DNA from: Nonomuraea polychroma
Lineage (GTDB): Bacteria > Actinomycetota > Actinomycetes > Streptosporangiales > Streptosporangiaceae
Reading direction: 5' to 3'
Assembly (NCBI RefSeq): GCF_004011505.1
Contig: NZ_SAUN01000001.1
Location: 8,149,501 to 8,213,500, forward strand
Length of the DNA: 64,000 bases
The position numbers and the translations under genes were made by a program. Positions 1 through 8,236 of this stretch are shown here, piece after piece. The notes under the pieces are model-generated. The model saw only the letters and a program-made list of their open reading frames with translations. It was not told the origin of the DNA and ran no database searches. The number at the start of each line of letters is the position of its first letter. Position 1 is the stretch's first letter.

Positions 1-1
1 C

Positions 2-610
2 TCGATGCGGTCGTGGATCCAATACCAGTGGCAGGTCTTCACCTTCCACAGCGGCCTGGAGACCTCGCATCCGTACATGTCCGAGCCGTGGCAGTGGCCG
101 CTGCTGCTGCGCCCGGTCGCCTTCTACTACGAGGGCAAGCAGAACGCCTGCGGCGTCAAGGACTGCTCGGAGGCGGTGCTGGGCGTCGGGACGCCGGTGA
201 TCTGGTTCGGTGCGGTGGCGGCGCTCGTGGCATTGATCGCCTACTACGTCTCCTCGCGGGACTGGCGGGCCGGGGCCGTGTTGCTGGCCTACGCGATGGG
301 CTGGCTGCCGTGGTTCTACTTCGCGTTTGCCGACAACCGCACGATGTTCCTGTTCTACGCCATCCCGATGGTGCCTTTCATGGTGCTGGCCATCACGTTG
401 TGCGCCGGGCTGCTGATCGGGCCTGCCACGCCTCCGCCCATGAAGCCGTGGGCGGTCCCGGCGCGGCGTACGTTCGGAGCCGCCGTCGTCGGCGCCTTCG
501 CCCTGCTAGCGTTGATCAACTTCTGGTGGCTGCACCCGATCCTGTCCGCCGAGTTGATCCCCTACGTCGAGTGGAAGGCCCGCATGTTGTTCGAAAAACG
601 ATGGATCTGA
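2..610 (+). CDS. Protein O-mannosyltransferase, C-terminal part (cut by window edge)
   Basis: This is the last ~200 residues of a polytopic membrane protein whose start lies left of the window. Hydrophobic segments lie near residues 65-80, 90-110, 115-140 and 155-175, followed by a short basic tail. The loop with paired Cys (QNACGVKDC), the DNRTMFLFY segment and the WWLHPILSAELIPY end match the C-terminus of actinobacterial dolichyl-phosphate-mannose-protein mannosyltransferases (Rv1002c type, GT39). These move mannose from polyprenyl-phosphomannose to secreted proteins at the outer face of the membrane. In mycobacteria this gene lies close to the sepX, moeA and galU genes found here at the far right, so it marks the left edge of the accessory insertion. 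Confidence 0.85.
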   Translation, partial: SMRSWIQYQWQVFTFHSGLETSHPYMSEPWQWPLLLRPVAFYYEGKQNACGVKDCSEAVLGVGTPVIWFGAVAALVALIAYYVSSRDWRAGAVLLAYAMGWLPWFYFAFADNRTMFLFYAIPMVPFMVLAITLCAGLLIGPATPPPMKPWAVPARRTFGAAVVGAFALLALINFWWLHPILSAELIPYVEWKARMLFEKRWI

Positions 611-723
611 GCCGGTTACCGTCTGTCTTATAGTGCTTTCTTAGGGTAGTCACTGTGCTAGACCCAATACGGACCGGATTCGGTCATCGTCAGGCCAGGG
701 GTCGATACGGCAAACTTCCAGGC

Positions 724-1926
724 ATGAGTGCACCGGATGTCACCGCCCTTCTCGCCGAGTTGGAGCGCTCTCACCCGGAGCTGGCCGAAGACGCCAGGAC
801 CGCTGTCGGCTGGCTGACGGGTGGGGAGCCGCTGGAGACGGTGACCCAGCTCGATGTCTGCGAGTTCCTCTGGTACACGTTGCCGCTGAAGGTCGGCGGC
901 GACCACGAGCGACTGGCACGCTCGCTCGGGCGGCTGCTCCAGCTGGGTGGGATGGAGCGTTACGCCGCGTTGTGCGTGTCCCCGACGACCGTTCAGATCC
1001 TGCGCACCTACGCCAGTGAGGGCGAGGACGCGGGCACCAGCGCCTACCAGCAGGCGCTCGACGCCACGGGCGTGCTCCCGCCCGACGTGCCGGAACTCCA
1101 GTGGAGCATGATCATGGGGCCGGAGGAGCTCGGCGCGCACGTCGCCTGCTCCGCGGCCCTGGAGCTGGCCATCGTCTCCGGCGAGACGGTGGACCGGGCC
1201 GCGTTGACCCGTCGCTGGCTCACCGAGCCGCGCGCCGAGCTGGGTGGCGACAGCTGGCTCAACCGGGTGCACGGTGAGCGGCTCAACCGCTGGGTGCTGG
1301 GCCGTGGCCCGGCCAGGCGGGAGCTGGCGCAGCCGTTCGAGGTGCGCCTGCACGCCCCCGTGACCCCGCAGCCCCTGCCGGCCCTGCACGGGTTGTTGTC
1401 CCTGGCGGCCAGGGAGGGCACGCTGCCGCTGCGGCTGGCGCCGTCGCCGGAGGCCCTCAGGCTGCGCGAGCTGGCCGAGCGGGAGCTCGGCGCGATCAGC
1501 CGCGACGGCGCGAAACTCGTCATCACCGACTACGGCAAGCGGCTGCTGAAGTCACCCGAGGCCATGTGGTCCGCGGTCACCAGGCTGCTGCTGGCGAAGG
1601 GCGAGCACGATTTCGAGGTGTCGGCCAGGGAGGCCGCGCTCATGCTGCTCGCCGACGGCACCCTGATGTCCCCCGCCAAGCTGCACGAGCGGGTCGCGGA
1701 GGTGGTCGGCGGCGAGGGCTGGCATCCGGCCGCGGGCCCGCAGGACGTCGCCGCGCCGGTGGCTGACCTGGTCGCCCAGCTGACTGCCCTCGGGCTGGCG
1801 TTCAGCGACGAGCTGGTGGTGCGCATGGACCGGCCGGGGCAGCTCGCCGCCCTGGCGGCCTTGCGCACCCACGCTCTGCGCCCACGCAAGTACGTCAGCT
1901 CGGGCCGGCGCACGAGCTCTGGTTGA
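724..1926 (+). CDS. Uncharacterised actinobacterial protein, 400 aa
   Basis: The protein is Leu/Ala/Glu-rich, soluble and predicted mainly helical, with no signal peptide or membrane segment. The ATG at 724 was chosen because sequence upstream of it (from 655) is of low complexity; no good ribosome site is visible for either start. The C-terminal half (residues ~255-350) carries repeated helix-turn patterns, including the pairs LRLRELAERELGAISRDG and KLVITDYGKRLLKSPEAMW. They resemble the winged-helix-like repeats at the ends of some actinobacterial pRiA4b ORF-3-type proteins, but the match is too weak for a name. It lies alone, convergent with the MerR gene that follows with no gap. Function unknown. 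Confidence 0.7.
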   Translation: MSAPDVTALLAELERSHPELAEDARTAVGWLTGGEPLETVTQLDVCEFLWYTLPLKVGGDHERLARSLGRLLQLGGMERYAALCVSPTTVQILRTYASEGEDAGTSAYQQALDATGVLPPDVPELQWSMIMGPEELGAHVACSAALELAIVSGETVDRAALTRRWLTEPRAELGGDSWLNRVHGERLNRWVLGRGPARRELAQPFEVRLHAPVTPQPLPALHGLLSLAAREGTLPLRLAPSPEALRLRELAERELGAISRDGAKLVITDYGKRLLKSPEAMWSAVTRLLLAKGEHDFEVSAREAALMLLADGTLMSPAKLHERVAEVVGGEGWHPAAGPQDVAAPVADLVAQLTALGLAFSDELVVRMDRPGQLAALAALRTHALRPRKYVSSGRRTSSG

Positions 1927-2322
1927 TCAACCTTCTGGAACGCTTCGCACGGCCCGCTTGAACTCGGGGCATTCGACCAGCGGGTCGTGCTCGCAGACCG
2001 CCGCGTGGCGCAGACTGTCGCGCAGCCGGGTGAGCTGCGCGACCCGCGCGTCCACCTCGCGTTCCTTGGCCGCCAGGTGCTCGCGCAGCCGCGTGTCCGA
2101 CGGCCTGGCGCGCAGGAAGGCGGCGATCTCGGAGAGCGTGAACCCGGCGTCGCGAGCGCAGGTGATCAGTGCCAGCCGCTCCAGCGTCTCCGGCCGGTAT
2201 GCCCGCCTCAGCCCGTTGCGTCCGTCTGCCTGAATGAGGCCCTTGCGCTCATAGAACCGCAACGCGGACGCGGCCAGCCCGCTGCGCTTGGCCACCTCGC
2301 CGATGTCGAGCAACGTGTCCAT
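1927..2322 (-). CDS. MerR-family transcriptional regulator
   Basis: This is a 131-aa MerR protein. The N-terminal winged helix runs from DIGEVAKRSGLAASALRFYE to about residue 70. A dimerisation coiled coil (residues ~75-110) and a C-terminal HAAVCEHDPLVECPEF segment with two Cys follow. Two cysteines near the C-terminus are common in SoxR-like or metal/redox-sensing members, but the SoxR C-x2-C-x-x-x-x-x-C iron-sulfur pattern is not complete, so the inducer is unknown. The start at MDTLLDIG was preferred over the upstream ATG because that extension would run through the operator. It is divergent from the metallo-hydrolase gene across a perfect inverted repeat, a layout typical of a MerR protein and its target. 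Confidence 0.9.
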   Translation of the reverse strand: MDTLLDIGEVAKRSGLAASALRFYERKGLIQADGRNGLRRAYRPETLERLALITCARDAGFTLSEIAAFLRARPSDTRLREHLAAKEREVDARVAQLTRLRDSLRHAAVCEHDPLVECPEFKRAVRSVPEG

Positions 2323-2334
2323 CCGGCTCCCTTG

Positions 2335-2354
2335 ACTTGAACCGCGCTTCAAGT
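2335..2354. promoter_or_regulatory. MerR-type operator
   Basis: Perfect 7-bp inverted repeat ACTTGAA/TTCAAGT with a 6-bp spacer between the divergent MerR and metallo-hydrolase genes. A TTGACT at 2332 followed by a 19-bp spacer leads to CAGTCT at 2357, just before the hydrolase ATG at 2369. An over-long spacer with the palindrome inside it is the classic MerR promoter design. The short distance suggests a leaderless mRNA (inference). Confidence 0.75.
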
Positions 2355-2368
2355 CGCAGTCTAGCCGC

Positions 2369-3160
2369 ATGCGAATTCACCATCTCAATCTCGGCTCCAT
2401 GCGCGAGATCCCCGCCCTCGACGGCGGCCCGGCCGCGCCGGCGGTCTGCCACGCCCTGCTCATCGAGACCCCTTCCTCCGGGCTGGTGCTGGTGGAGGCC
2501 GGGCTCGGCATGGACGACGTGACCCGCCCCGGCGAGTTGCTGGAACACGAATGGACGGAGCTCGTCGGGCCGGTGCTGGCGCCTGCTGAGACCGCCGTGC
2601 GGCAGGTGGCCGCGCTCGGCCACGACCCCAGCGACGTGCGCCACATCGTGCTCACTCACCTGGACGTGGACCACAGCGGCGGTCTGCCCGACTTCCCGGA
2701 TGCGCAGGTGCACGTGATGGAGGCGGAGGTGAAGGCCGCGCTCGCGCAGGCGCCGAACCGCCGTTACCGGACCGGCCACTGGGCGCACGGGCCGCGCTGG
2801 GTCACCTACCCCGGCACGGGCACCCAGTGGCTGGACGTGGAGGGCGTGCGGCCTCTCACAGGCCTGCCGGAGGAGTTTCTGCTCGTGCCGCTCGAAGGGC
2901 ACACGGAGGGGCACGCCGGGGTGGCGGTCCACGACGGCGACCGGTGGTTGCTGCACGCCGGTGACGCGTACTTCTACCACGGTGAGCTGGCCAAGGATCC
3001 GCAGTCCCATCCGTTGTTCGACGTCGTGCAGCTGGACTCGCAGGTCGACGCGGAGCGCCGCGTGTCGAGCCAGGAACGCCTGCGCTCGCTCGTCCACGAC
3101 CACGGGGTGGTCGTCATGTCCGCGCACGACCCCTGGGAGCTGGCCGATCACGCAGTGTAG
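2369..3160 (+). CDS. MBL-fold metallo-hydrolase (lactonase-like)
   Basis: This is a 263-aa metallo-beta-lactamase-fold protein. The metal-binding motif HLDVDHSGG (residues ~96-104) is the HxDxDH variant of HxHxDH seen in many quorum-quenching lactonases and related hydrolases. A second ligand, His in PLEGHTEGHAG (~172), and the bridging Asp in LLHAGDAYF (~195) follow, and a late His lies in MSAHDPWEL (~255). The spacing fits a binuclear zinc hydrolase. Substrate unknown; lactones, thioesters or a small xenobiotic are all possible. The operator position indicates control by the divergent MerR regulator. Confidence 0.85.
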   Translation: MRIHHLNLGSMREIPALDGGPAAPAVCHALLIETPSSGLVLVEAGLGMDDVTRPGELLEHEWTELVGPVLAPAETAVRQVAALGHDPSDVRHIVLTHLDVDHSGGLPDFPDAQVHVMEAEVKAALAQAPNRRYRTGHWAHGPRWVTYPGTGTQWLDVEGVRPLTGLPEEFLLVPLEGHTEGHAGVAVHDGDRWLLHAGDAYFYHGELAKDPQSHPLFDVVQLDSQVDAERRVSSQERLRSLVHDHGVVVMSAHDPWELADHAV

Positions 3161-3173
3161 CTACCATGCCCTC

Positions 3174-4106
3174 ATGGAACTCTTCCCTGCCATGCCGCTC
3201 GCGGAGTGGGCCGAGGCTAAAGAGACCTTTCACCGGTTCGCGCAGATCGTCGGCAAGATCCGGCTGGTGTCGAGCAACCGGCGCAACCACTGGTGGCAGG
3301 TGCCGTTTCATCCGACCGGGCGCGGGCTGACGGCGCGGCCGATGGGCGGGCTGGGCGAGCAACCGCTGTTCAGCATCGACTTCGACCTCGTACGGCACCG
3401 CTTGGTGGTGGACGTGCTCGACGGCCGCAGTGCGGAGTTCAGCCTGATCGGGCAGTCGGTGGCCGGGTTCTACCAGCGGTTGTTCGACACGCTGGCGGAG
3501 CTGGGGATCCGGCCGGACATCTGGGCGGTGCCGTTCGATCTGGGGGACGACACGCCCTTCCCCGAGGACACGGTGCACGCGCGCTACGACCCGGTGCTGA
3601 TCAACCGGTATTGGCGGATCCTGTCCCAGGTCGCGCAGTTGCTCGACCGGTTCGCCGCCGACTTCGCCGGAAAGACCAGCCCCGTGCACCACTTCTGGCA
3701 CACCTTCGACATCGCGGTCACCCGGTTCACCGGGCGGGCGGTGCCGGTCCCGCCGGAGGCCGACGCGGTGACGCGTGAGGCCTACAGCTGGGAGGTCATC
3801 AGCTCGGGGTTCTGGTTCGGGGACAAGGAGCGGCCGTGGCCGGCGTTCTACTCCTACACCGCGCCGGAGCCCGATGGGCTGGAACGGGAGCCGCTGCGGC
3901 CTGCCCAGGCCGAGTGGATCACCTCACGCGGCACCCACCTGGCGGTCCTACGGTACGACGACGTTCGCGCCATGGGTGACCCGGTCGCGAGCGTGCTGGA
4001 GTTCCTGGACAGCGCCTACCAGGCTGGGGCCCGGCTGACCGGCCTCGACACGGAGGCACTGGCCTGCCCCGGGGGTGTGACGGACCCCTACTACGCGAAG
4101 GCATGA
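3174..4106 (+). CDS. DUF5996 family protein
   Basis: This 310-aa soluble protein begins MELFPAMPLAEWAEAKETF and has the conserved order of actinobacterial DUF5996 proteins. An N-terminal NHWWQVPFHPTGRGLT block comes first, then FSIDFDLVRHRLVVDV, a central PVHHFWHTFDIAVTRFTGR, and a C-terminal SSGFWFGD...PAFYSYTAPEP region. Function is unknown for the family; the invariant Trp and His residues suggest a ligand-binding or enzymatic pocket, but nothing here proves it. The ATG lies 14 bp after the stop of the metallo-hydrolase, so the two may share a transcript. A GC-rich hairpin follows the stop. Confidence 0.85.
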   Translation: MELFPAMPLAEWAEAKETFHRFAQIVGKIRLVSSNRRNHWWQVPFHPTGRGLTARPMGGLGEQPLFSIDFDLVRHRLVVDVLDGRSAEFSLIGQSVAGFYQRLFDTLAELGIRPDIWAVPFDLGDDTPFPEDTVHARYDPVLINRYWRILSQVAQLLDRFAADFAGKTSPVHHFWHTFDIAVTRFTGRAVPVPPEADAVTREAYSWEVISSGFWFGDKERPWPAFYSYTAPEPDGLEREPLRPAQAEWITSRGTHLAVLRYDDVRAMGDPVASVLEFLDSAYQAGARLTGLDTEALACPGGVTDPYYAKA

Positions 4107-4117
4107 ACACACGAGAA

Positions 4118-4143
4118 CGCCCGCCCTCCGGGGAGGGCGGGCG
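4118..4143 (+). terminator. GC-rich hairpin after DUF5996 gene
   Basis: Arms of 12 bp (CGCCCGCCCTCC and its complement) with a 2-bp loop, just after the stop at 4106 and without a T tract. This is typical of actinobacterial intrinsic terminators, and it could also end the convergent MerR transcript. Confidence 0.7.
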
Positions 4144-4354
4144 CTCAACGAGTGCGTACCGGTGTGCAGGTCGCCTCTCGGCGAAAGGCACAACGCGGCT
4201 CCAGCCGAACGGTAGTCCGCGAAGGCAATAGGTGAGGCCCGGGGACACTGGACACACCGGCCACGATCTATGTAACCACACCCCCCGGCGGAACATTCCC
4301 CGCCGCGCCGCACAATTTTCCGGGGGATCCGCGAGGGTCTCCCGGGGTGCGCGC

Positions 4355-4783
4355 TCACTCCGGCCTGTGCTCCGCGGCGAGCTGCGCGAACGTATCGCCC
4401 TCGACGAGCCGGTCCACCAGGCCGATCCAGACCTCGCACTCCTGGGCGGGATGCTCGGCCGGGCACTCGATCGCGTGCCGTAACACATACTGCGCGGTCT
4501 TGGCCCGGTTGATGAGCTCCCCCAGCACGTCGATCTGTTCGGCGGCGGCCGCGCGCCACTGCTCCCCCGGCGCGTCCAGCACGGCCCCGGCGGTGTCCAG
4601 CGCGATGCCGAGCTGCTGCATCGTCCGGACGAAGGCCAGCCGCCGCAGCTCTTGCCTGCCGTACATGCGACGGCCTCCGCTGCGGGTGACGGGGGCGACC
4701 AGGCCGCGTTCCTCGTAGTAACGCAGCGCGGAGGCATTCATGTCGAGGAGGCGGGCAGCTTCACCGATGGGAACGAGGTCCAT
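4355..4783 (-). CDS. MerR-family transcriptional regulator
   Basis: This 142-aa MerR protein has the N-terminal helix-turn-helix PIGEAARLLDMNASALRYYE, wing residues up to RMYGRQELRR (~45), and a coiled-coil effector region containing ECPAEHPAQECEVW with two Cys. The start MDLVPIGEA lies directly next to the shared promoter region; the ATG six codons upstream would run toward the operator. It is divergent from a methyltransferase gene across a SoxR-like box. It is not a close copy of the MerR protein at 1927-2322, but the two gene pairs have the same architecture. Confidence 0.9.
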   Translation of the reverse strand: MDLVPIGEAARLLDMNASALRYYEERGLVAPVTRSGGRRMYGRQELRRLAFVRTMQQLGIALDTAGAVLDAPGEQWRAAAAEQIDVLGELINRAKTAQYVLRHAIECPAEHPAQECEVWIGLVDRLVEGDTFAQLAAEHRPE

Positions 4784-4792
4784 GTCCCCATT

Positions 4793-4817
4793 TGACCTCA
4801 AGTCGGCTTGAACCGCT
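4793..4817 (+). promoter_or_regulatory. SoxR-like MerR operator and promoter
   Basis: The half-sites CTCAAG and CTTGAA (4797-4802 and 4807-4812) form an imperfect inverted repeat inside the long spacer of a promoter with TTGACC at 4793. The sequence resembles the SoxR box CCTCAAG-N4-CTTGAGG. It would drive the methyltransferase at 4829 under the divergent MerR protein. Confidence 0.6.
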
Positions 4818-4828
4818 TTGGTGGAGCT

Positions 4829-5428
4829 ATGGCTACCAGATCGTGGGTCACGGGCGGCCCCGTCAACTCGCCCTTCGCCTCGCCGTCAGGTCTGCTCGGC
4901 CGGATGGCGGGGTGGTTCATGCTCTATACCAACCGGCAGGAGGAGGTCCTGTCCCTGCTGGACATCCGGCCAGGCGAGCACGTCCTGGAGGTGGGATACG
5001 GCCCTGGCGCGCTCATCAGGCTGCTGGCCCGCACCGGCGCCGGGCGGGTCTGCGGCGTCGACCCCTCGCCCGAGATGCGGGAGCAGGCGGCTCGCCGGGC
5101 GGGCGGCGCCGACCTGCGGCTGGGCACCGCGTCCGACACCGGCTTCCCCGAGGCGAGCTTCGACTGCGTGGTCACGGTCAACACGGTGGCGCTCTGGCCG
5201 GACCTGATGGACGGCCTGCGGGAGGTGCGCCGCGTCACCCGTCCGGGCGGCCGGGCGGTGATCGCCTGGCACGGCGGCCGCGACCCGTCCAGGATCGCCC
5301 GCACGCTGCGCCTGCCCGAGGACAAGCTGGCGCGGATCCAGGAAGGGTTGTCGGAGCTGTTCGCCGAGGTGAAGCGGCACGAACTGAAGAGCCTGACGGC
5401 GTTCACGGCACAAGCGGGGTCAGTCTGA
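4829..5428 (+). CDS. Class I SAM-dependent methyltransferase
   Basis: This 199-aa protein has the Rossmann-type methyltransferase order. Motif I is VLEVGYGPGALI (~residue 52), with acidic GVDPSPEM (~77), DLRLGTASD (~98), motif IV FDCVVTVNTVALWPD (~112), and the RVTRPGGRAVIAWHGG strand (~140). It fits UbiE/methyltransferase-11 type small-molecule methyltransferases of unknown acceptor. A GGAG sequence lies 5 bp before the ATG at 4829; a TTG at 4808 in the same frame is less likely because it lies inside the operator. Its stop overlaps the stop of the convergent sigma-factor gene. Confidence 0.85.
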   Translation: MATRSWVTGGPVNSPFASPSGLLGRMAGWFMLYTNRQEEVLSLLDIRPGEHVLEVGYGPGALIRLLARTGAGRVCGVDPSPEMREQAARRAGGADLRLGTASDTGFPEASFDCVVTVNTVALWPDLMDGLREVRRVTRPGGRAVIAWHGGRDPSRIARTLRLPEDKLARIQEGLSELFAEVKRHELKSLTAFTAQAGSV

Positions 5429-6667
5429 GCCCTTCAGCCGGGCGGCCCTGGCGTGGAGGTAGCGCTGCTGCGGGAGGCTCATGGCGCGCCGCGCCGCCTC
5501 CTCGTACGCCTCCCGCGCGGCCGCGTGGTCCCCGCTCATCTCCAGCAGGTGCGCCCTGACCGCGTACATCCGGTGGTCCGCGGCGATGCGCTCGTCGGAG
5601 CGGAGCCGTTCGAGCCGGGCCAGCCCGGCGGTCGGCCCCTGGGACATGGCCACGGCGACGGCGTGGTTGAGCGCCACCATGGGGTTGCCTGACATGCGCA
5701 TGAGCAGCTCGTACAGCGCCGCGATCTGCGGCCAATCGGTCTCCTCCGCGCTCGGCGCCTCGTCGTGCACCGCCGCGATGGCCGCCTGCAGCTGGTACGG
5801 CCCCACCCTCCCCCGAGCAAGTGCCCCGGTGACGAGCGCGATCCCCTCCTCGATCTGGGCGGTGTTCCACAGGCTGCGATCCTGCTCCGCCATCGGGATC
5901 AGCGCGCCGTCGGGACCGGTGCGGGCCGGGCGGCGGGCGTCGGTGAGCAACATGAGCGCGAGCAGCCCGGCCACCTCGGCGTCGCCGGGCAGCAGCCGGT
6001 GGACGATACGGGCCAGCCTGATCGCCTCGGCGGCCAGCTCGGCACGTTGCAGGTCGGGCCCGGACGTGCTGGCGTATCCCTCGTTGAAGATCAGGTAGAG
6101 CACGTGCAGCACGGCGGCGAGTCGTTCGGTGCGCTCGGCCTCGCTCGGCAGCCGGAAGCGCACGCCGCTGTCCTTGACGCGCTGCTTGGCCCGCGTGATG
6201 CGGCGCGTCATCGTGCTCTCGGGCACCAGGAACGCCCGGGCGATCTCCGCGGTGGTGAGGCCGCCGACCGCGCGGAGCGTGAGCGCGATCTGGGAGGACG
6301 GCGTCAGTGACGGGTGGCAGCACATGAACAGCAGCACGAGCGTGTCGTCCGAAGCGGCGACCGGCTGGTCGGCGGCGGGCGCGAGCCAGTCGCCGGGCAA
6401 GGTCCACGCCGCCACGGCGTCCTCCCGCCGCCGGCGTGCCTGCTCACTGCGCAGCAGGTCGGTCAGCCGGCGCGAGGCGACCGTGATCAGCCAGGCGCGC
6501 GGGTCCTCCGGCCGGCCTTCCTCGGGCCACTGCGCGGCGGCGGCGAGCAGCGCCTCCTGCATGGCGTCCTCGGCGGTGGGGAAATGCCCGTAACGCCGGA
6601 CGAGCGCGCCGAGGACCTGCGGCGCCAGCTCGCGCAGCAGGTCCTCGTCCCGTGTGTCGTCGATCAG
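5420..6667 (-). CDS. ECF-type RNA polymerase sigma factor (DUF6596/SigI-like, long C-terminal domain)
   Basis: This is a 415-aa sigma factor. Region 2 spans LGALVRRYGHFPTAEDAMQE (~15-35) to AWLITVASRRLTDLLRSEQ. Region 4 is LRAVGGLTTAEIARAFLVPE followed by STMTRRITRAKQ (~130-165). The long helical C-terminal extension, including AVLHVLYLIFNEGY and MSGNPMVALNHAVAVAMSQG, is typical of the family usually paired with YCII/DGPF proteins, as here. No ATG, GTG or TTG occurs near the expected start in this frame. The best start is a CTG at 6667 that forms a CTGA overlap with the stop of the upstream YCII gene, so translation is probably coupled. The C-terminal domain probably regulates the sigma activity. 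Confidence 0.85.
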   Translation of the reverse strand: MIDDTRDEDLLRELAPQVLGALVRRYGHFPTAEDAMQEALLAAAAQWPEEGRPEDPRAWLITVASRRLTDLLRSEQARRRREDAVAAWTLPGDWLAPAADQPVAASDDTLVLLFMCCHPSLTPSSQIALTLRAVGGLTTAEIARAFLVPESTMTRRITRAKQRVKDSGVRFRLPSEAERTERLAAVLHVLYLIFNEGYASTSGPDLQRAELAAEAIRLARIVHRLLPGDAEVAGLLALMLLTDARRPARTGPDGALIPMAEQDRSLWNTAQIEEGIALVTGALARGRVGPYQLQAAIAAVHDEAPSAEETDWPQIAALYELLMRMSGNPMVALNHAVAVAMSQGPTAGLARLERLRSDERIAADHRMYAVRAHLLEMSGDHAAAREAYEEAARRAMSLPQQRYLHARAARLKGSD

Positions 6668-7080
6668 AACCCCATGTCGTCGGCCGCCTCGGCGATGGGC
6701 CGGATGTCGGCGTAGGCGTTGTCGTAGGCGTTGCCCGGGTACGGGCACTGCCCCAGGCGGGCGGCGATCTCGGTGGCCCGGTCGATGCTCTCGCACTCCA
6801 CGATCCAGTAGCCGGCCAGCACCTCCTGCGTCTCGGCGTACGGCCCGTCGGTGACGAACGGCTGACCGTCGCGGGCACCGACCCTTCGGGTGTGGACGGG
6901 CGCGGTCAGGCCGCGGGTCTCGACCAGCTCGCCTGACTCCTCCAGCTCCTTGTTGACGGTCGTCATGAACTCGCCCATGGCCGCCAGGTCCTTTTCCGAC
7001 CAGACGGGCAGGCCGGTGTCCTTGCCTGCCATGGCCTCGTAGTCCCGCTGGGAAGCGTACGAAAGGATCATGTACTTCAT
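6664..7080 (-). CDS. YCII-related (DGPF) protein
   Basis: This 138-aa protein begins MKYMILSYASQRDYEAM and contains the family signature FVTDGPYAETQEVLAGYWIV (~80-100), ending in DIRPIAEAADDMGF. YCII/DGPF proteins adopt a dimeric ferredoxin-like fold and are very commonly encoded beside ECF sigma factors of the type that follows. Their role is not firmly known; a sensing partner or enzyme are both proposed. A good ribosome site (GAGAGGA) precedes the ATG. It shares its stop codon with the CTG start of the sigma gene. Confidence 0.9.
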   Translation of the reverse strand: MKYMILSYASQRDYEAMAGKDTGLPVWSEKDLAAMGEFMTTVNKELEESGELVETRGLTAPVHTRRVGARDGQPFVTDGPYAETQEVLAGYWIVECESIDRATEIAARLGQCPYPGNAYDNAYADIRPIAEAADDMGF

Positions 7081-7257
7081 GGCTGGTGGTCCTCTCTTGC
7101 GTGGCTTTCACGAGGGACGTCGGAGCCGGGACGGCGGACCGGACCTCATGCCGGAACTTTTTTCCTGCCTGGCAGGATCGTAGGCGTGTAGCCGACGTGC
7201 CGGCCGTGCAGGACGTGCGCCGCGCGTACTTCGAGGAGTTCCGTGTGGTCGCCAGTC

Positions 7258-8217
7258 CTATGGTGCTGGAGTTCCTGGCCGACCGGCCGCTCGGCTGAGG
7301 CGGGCGGACAGCGCGCGCAGGTGCGGGACGAGCTCGGGCGGCTCGTGCACCTCGAACTCGCACCCCAGCGCGAGCAGCCGGAACGCCAGCCAGTCCAGGG
7401 TGTCACCGTGCATGTGTAGCCGGCAGGTCCGCTCGTCGACCGGGGTGACCTCGCCCATTCCCCTGATCACCTCCGTGACGGGCGTGTGCAGCGTGACGAC
7501 GGCCTCGTAGGTGGGGACCGTCGAGTAGAGCTTGTCCCGCACGTACGCGGCGGCGTCCTCGGCAGGCGGCTCCCGCGGCACGATCCTGGCGCCGGTCGCG
7601 CGCAGGTCTGTGATGCGGTCGATGCGGTAGATCCGCCAGTCGTCGCGCTCGTGGTCGTGCCCGAGCAGGTACCAGCGCCGCCCGGCCACCACCAGCCGGT
7701 GCGGATCCACCAGGCGCGTACGGGTGACTCCGTCGTTGGCCCGGTATGCGAATCGCACCCGCTCCCGGTTCGCCACCGCCGTCCCCAGCGTGGTCAGCTG
7801 CTCGGGATCGACCTCGGGTGTCTCGACGGCAGGCAGCGGGACGGTCGCGCCGCCCAGGGATCGCACCCGGTGCCGCAGCCGGGACGGCAACACCTGCTCC
7901 AGCTTGGCCAGAGCCCGTACCGACGCTTCCTCGATGCCCTGCACCGGATGCCTGGCCGCGGTGGCCAGGCCGACCGCGATGGCCACCGCCTCCTCGTCGT
8001 CCAGCAGCAGCGGCGGTATGGCCCTGCCCGCGACCAGCCGGTAGCCGCCGTCGGCGCCCATGCTGGCCTCGACCGGGTAGCCGAGGTCGCGCAGGCGCTC
8101 GATGTCGCGCCGGATCGTCCGGCGGCTGACACCGAGCCGCTCGGCCAGCTCGCCGCCGGACCACTCGCGCGGGGTCTGGAGCAGCGAGAGGAGGCTGAGG
8201 AGGCGGGATTCACTCAT
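7258..8217 (-). CDS. WYL-domain transcriptional regulator (HTH_11 plus WYL)
   Basis: This is a 319-aa regulator. The N-terminal winged helix is LSLLQTPREWSGGELAERLG to RRTIRRDIERLRDLGYPV (residues 8-45), followed by ADGGYRL, a linker, and a WYL domain. Conserved pieces of the WYL domain are RVRFAYRAND, DPHRLVVAGRRWYLLGHD, WRIYRIDRI and the C-terminal extension VRDKLYSTVPTYEAVV. WYL domains bind nucleic acid or small ligands and regulate many stress and defence genes. The start MSESRLLSLL was chosen because an in-frame upstream extension would cover the 25-bp palindrome, its likely own operator. It is divergent from the VOC gene, its probable target. Confidence 0.9.
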   Translation of the reverse strand: MSESRLLSLLSLLQTPREWSGGELAERLGVSRRTIRRDIERLRDLGYPVEASMGADGGYRLVAGRAIPPLLLDDEEAVAIAVGLATAARHPVQGIEEASVRALAKLEQVLPSRLRHRVRSLGGATVPLPAVETPEVDPEQLTTLGTAVANRERVRFAYRANDGVTRTRLVDPHRLVVAGRRWYLLGHDHERDDWRIYRIDRITDLRATGARIVPREPPAEDAAAYVRDKLYSTVPTYEAVVTLHTPVTEVIRGMGEVTPVDERTCRLHMHGDTLDWLAFRLLALGCEFEVHEPPELVPHLRALSARLSRAAGRPGTPAP

Positions 8218-8236
8218 GAATCCAGAATGCCGTGCC

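Noticed and set aside
2249-3151. Long minus-strand open frame across the metallo-hydrolase
   Set aside because: It is the antisense shadow of a clear MBL-fold gene; its His/Val/Arg-rich composition is typical of reverse-frame GC-rich DNA.
7086-7298. Short + strand frame between the YCII gene and the WYL gene
   Set aside because: No family, no ribosome site, and its end overlaps the WYL 3' end; the region is better read as the promoter of the YCII-sigma operon.
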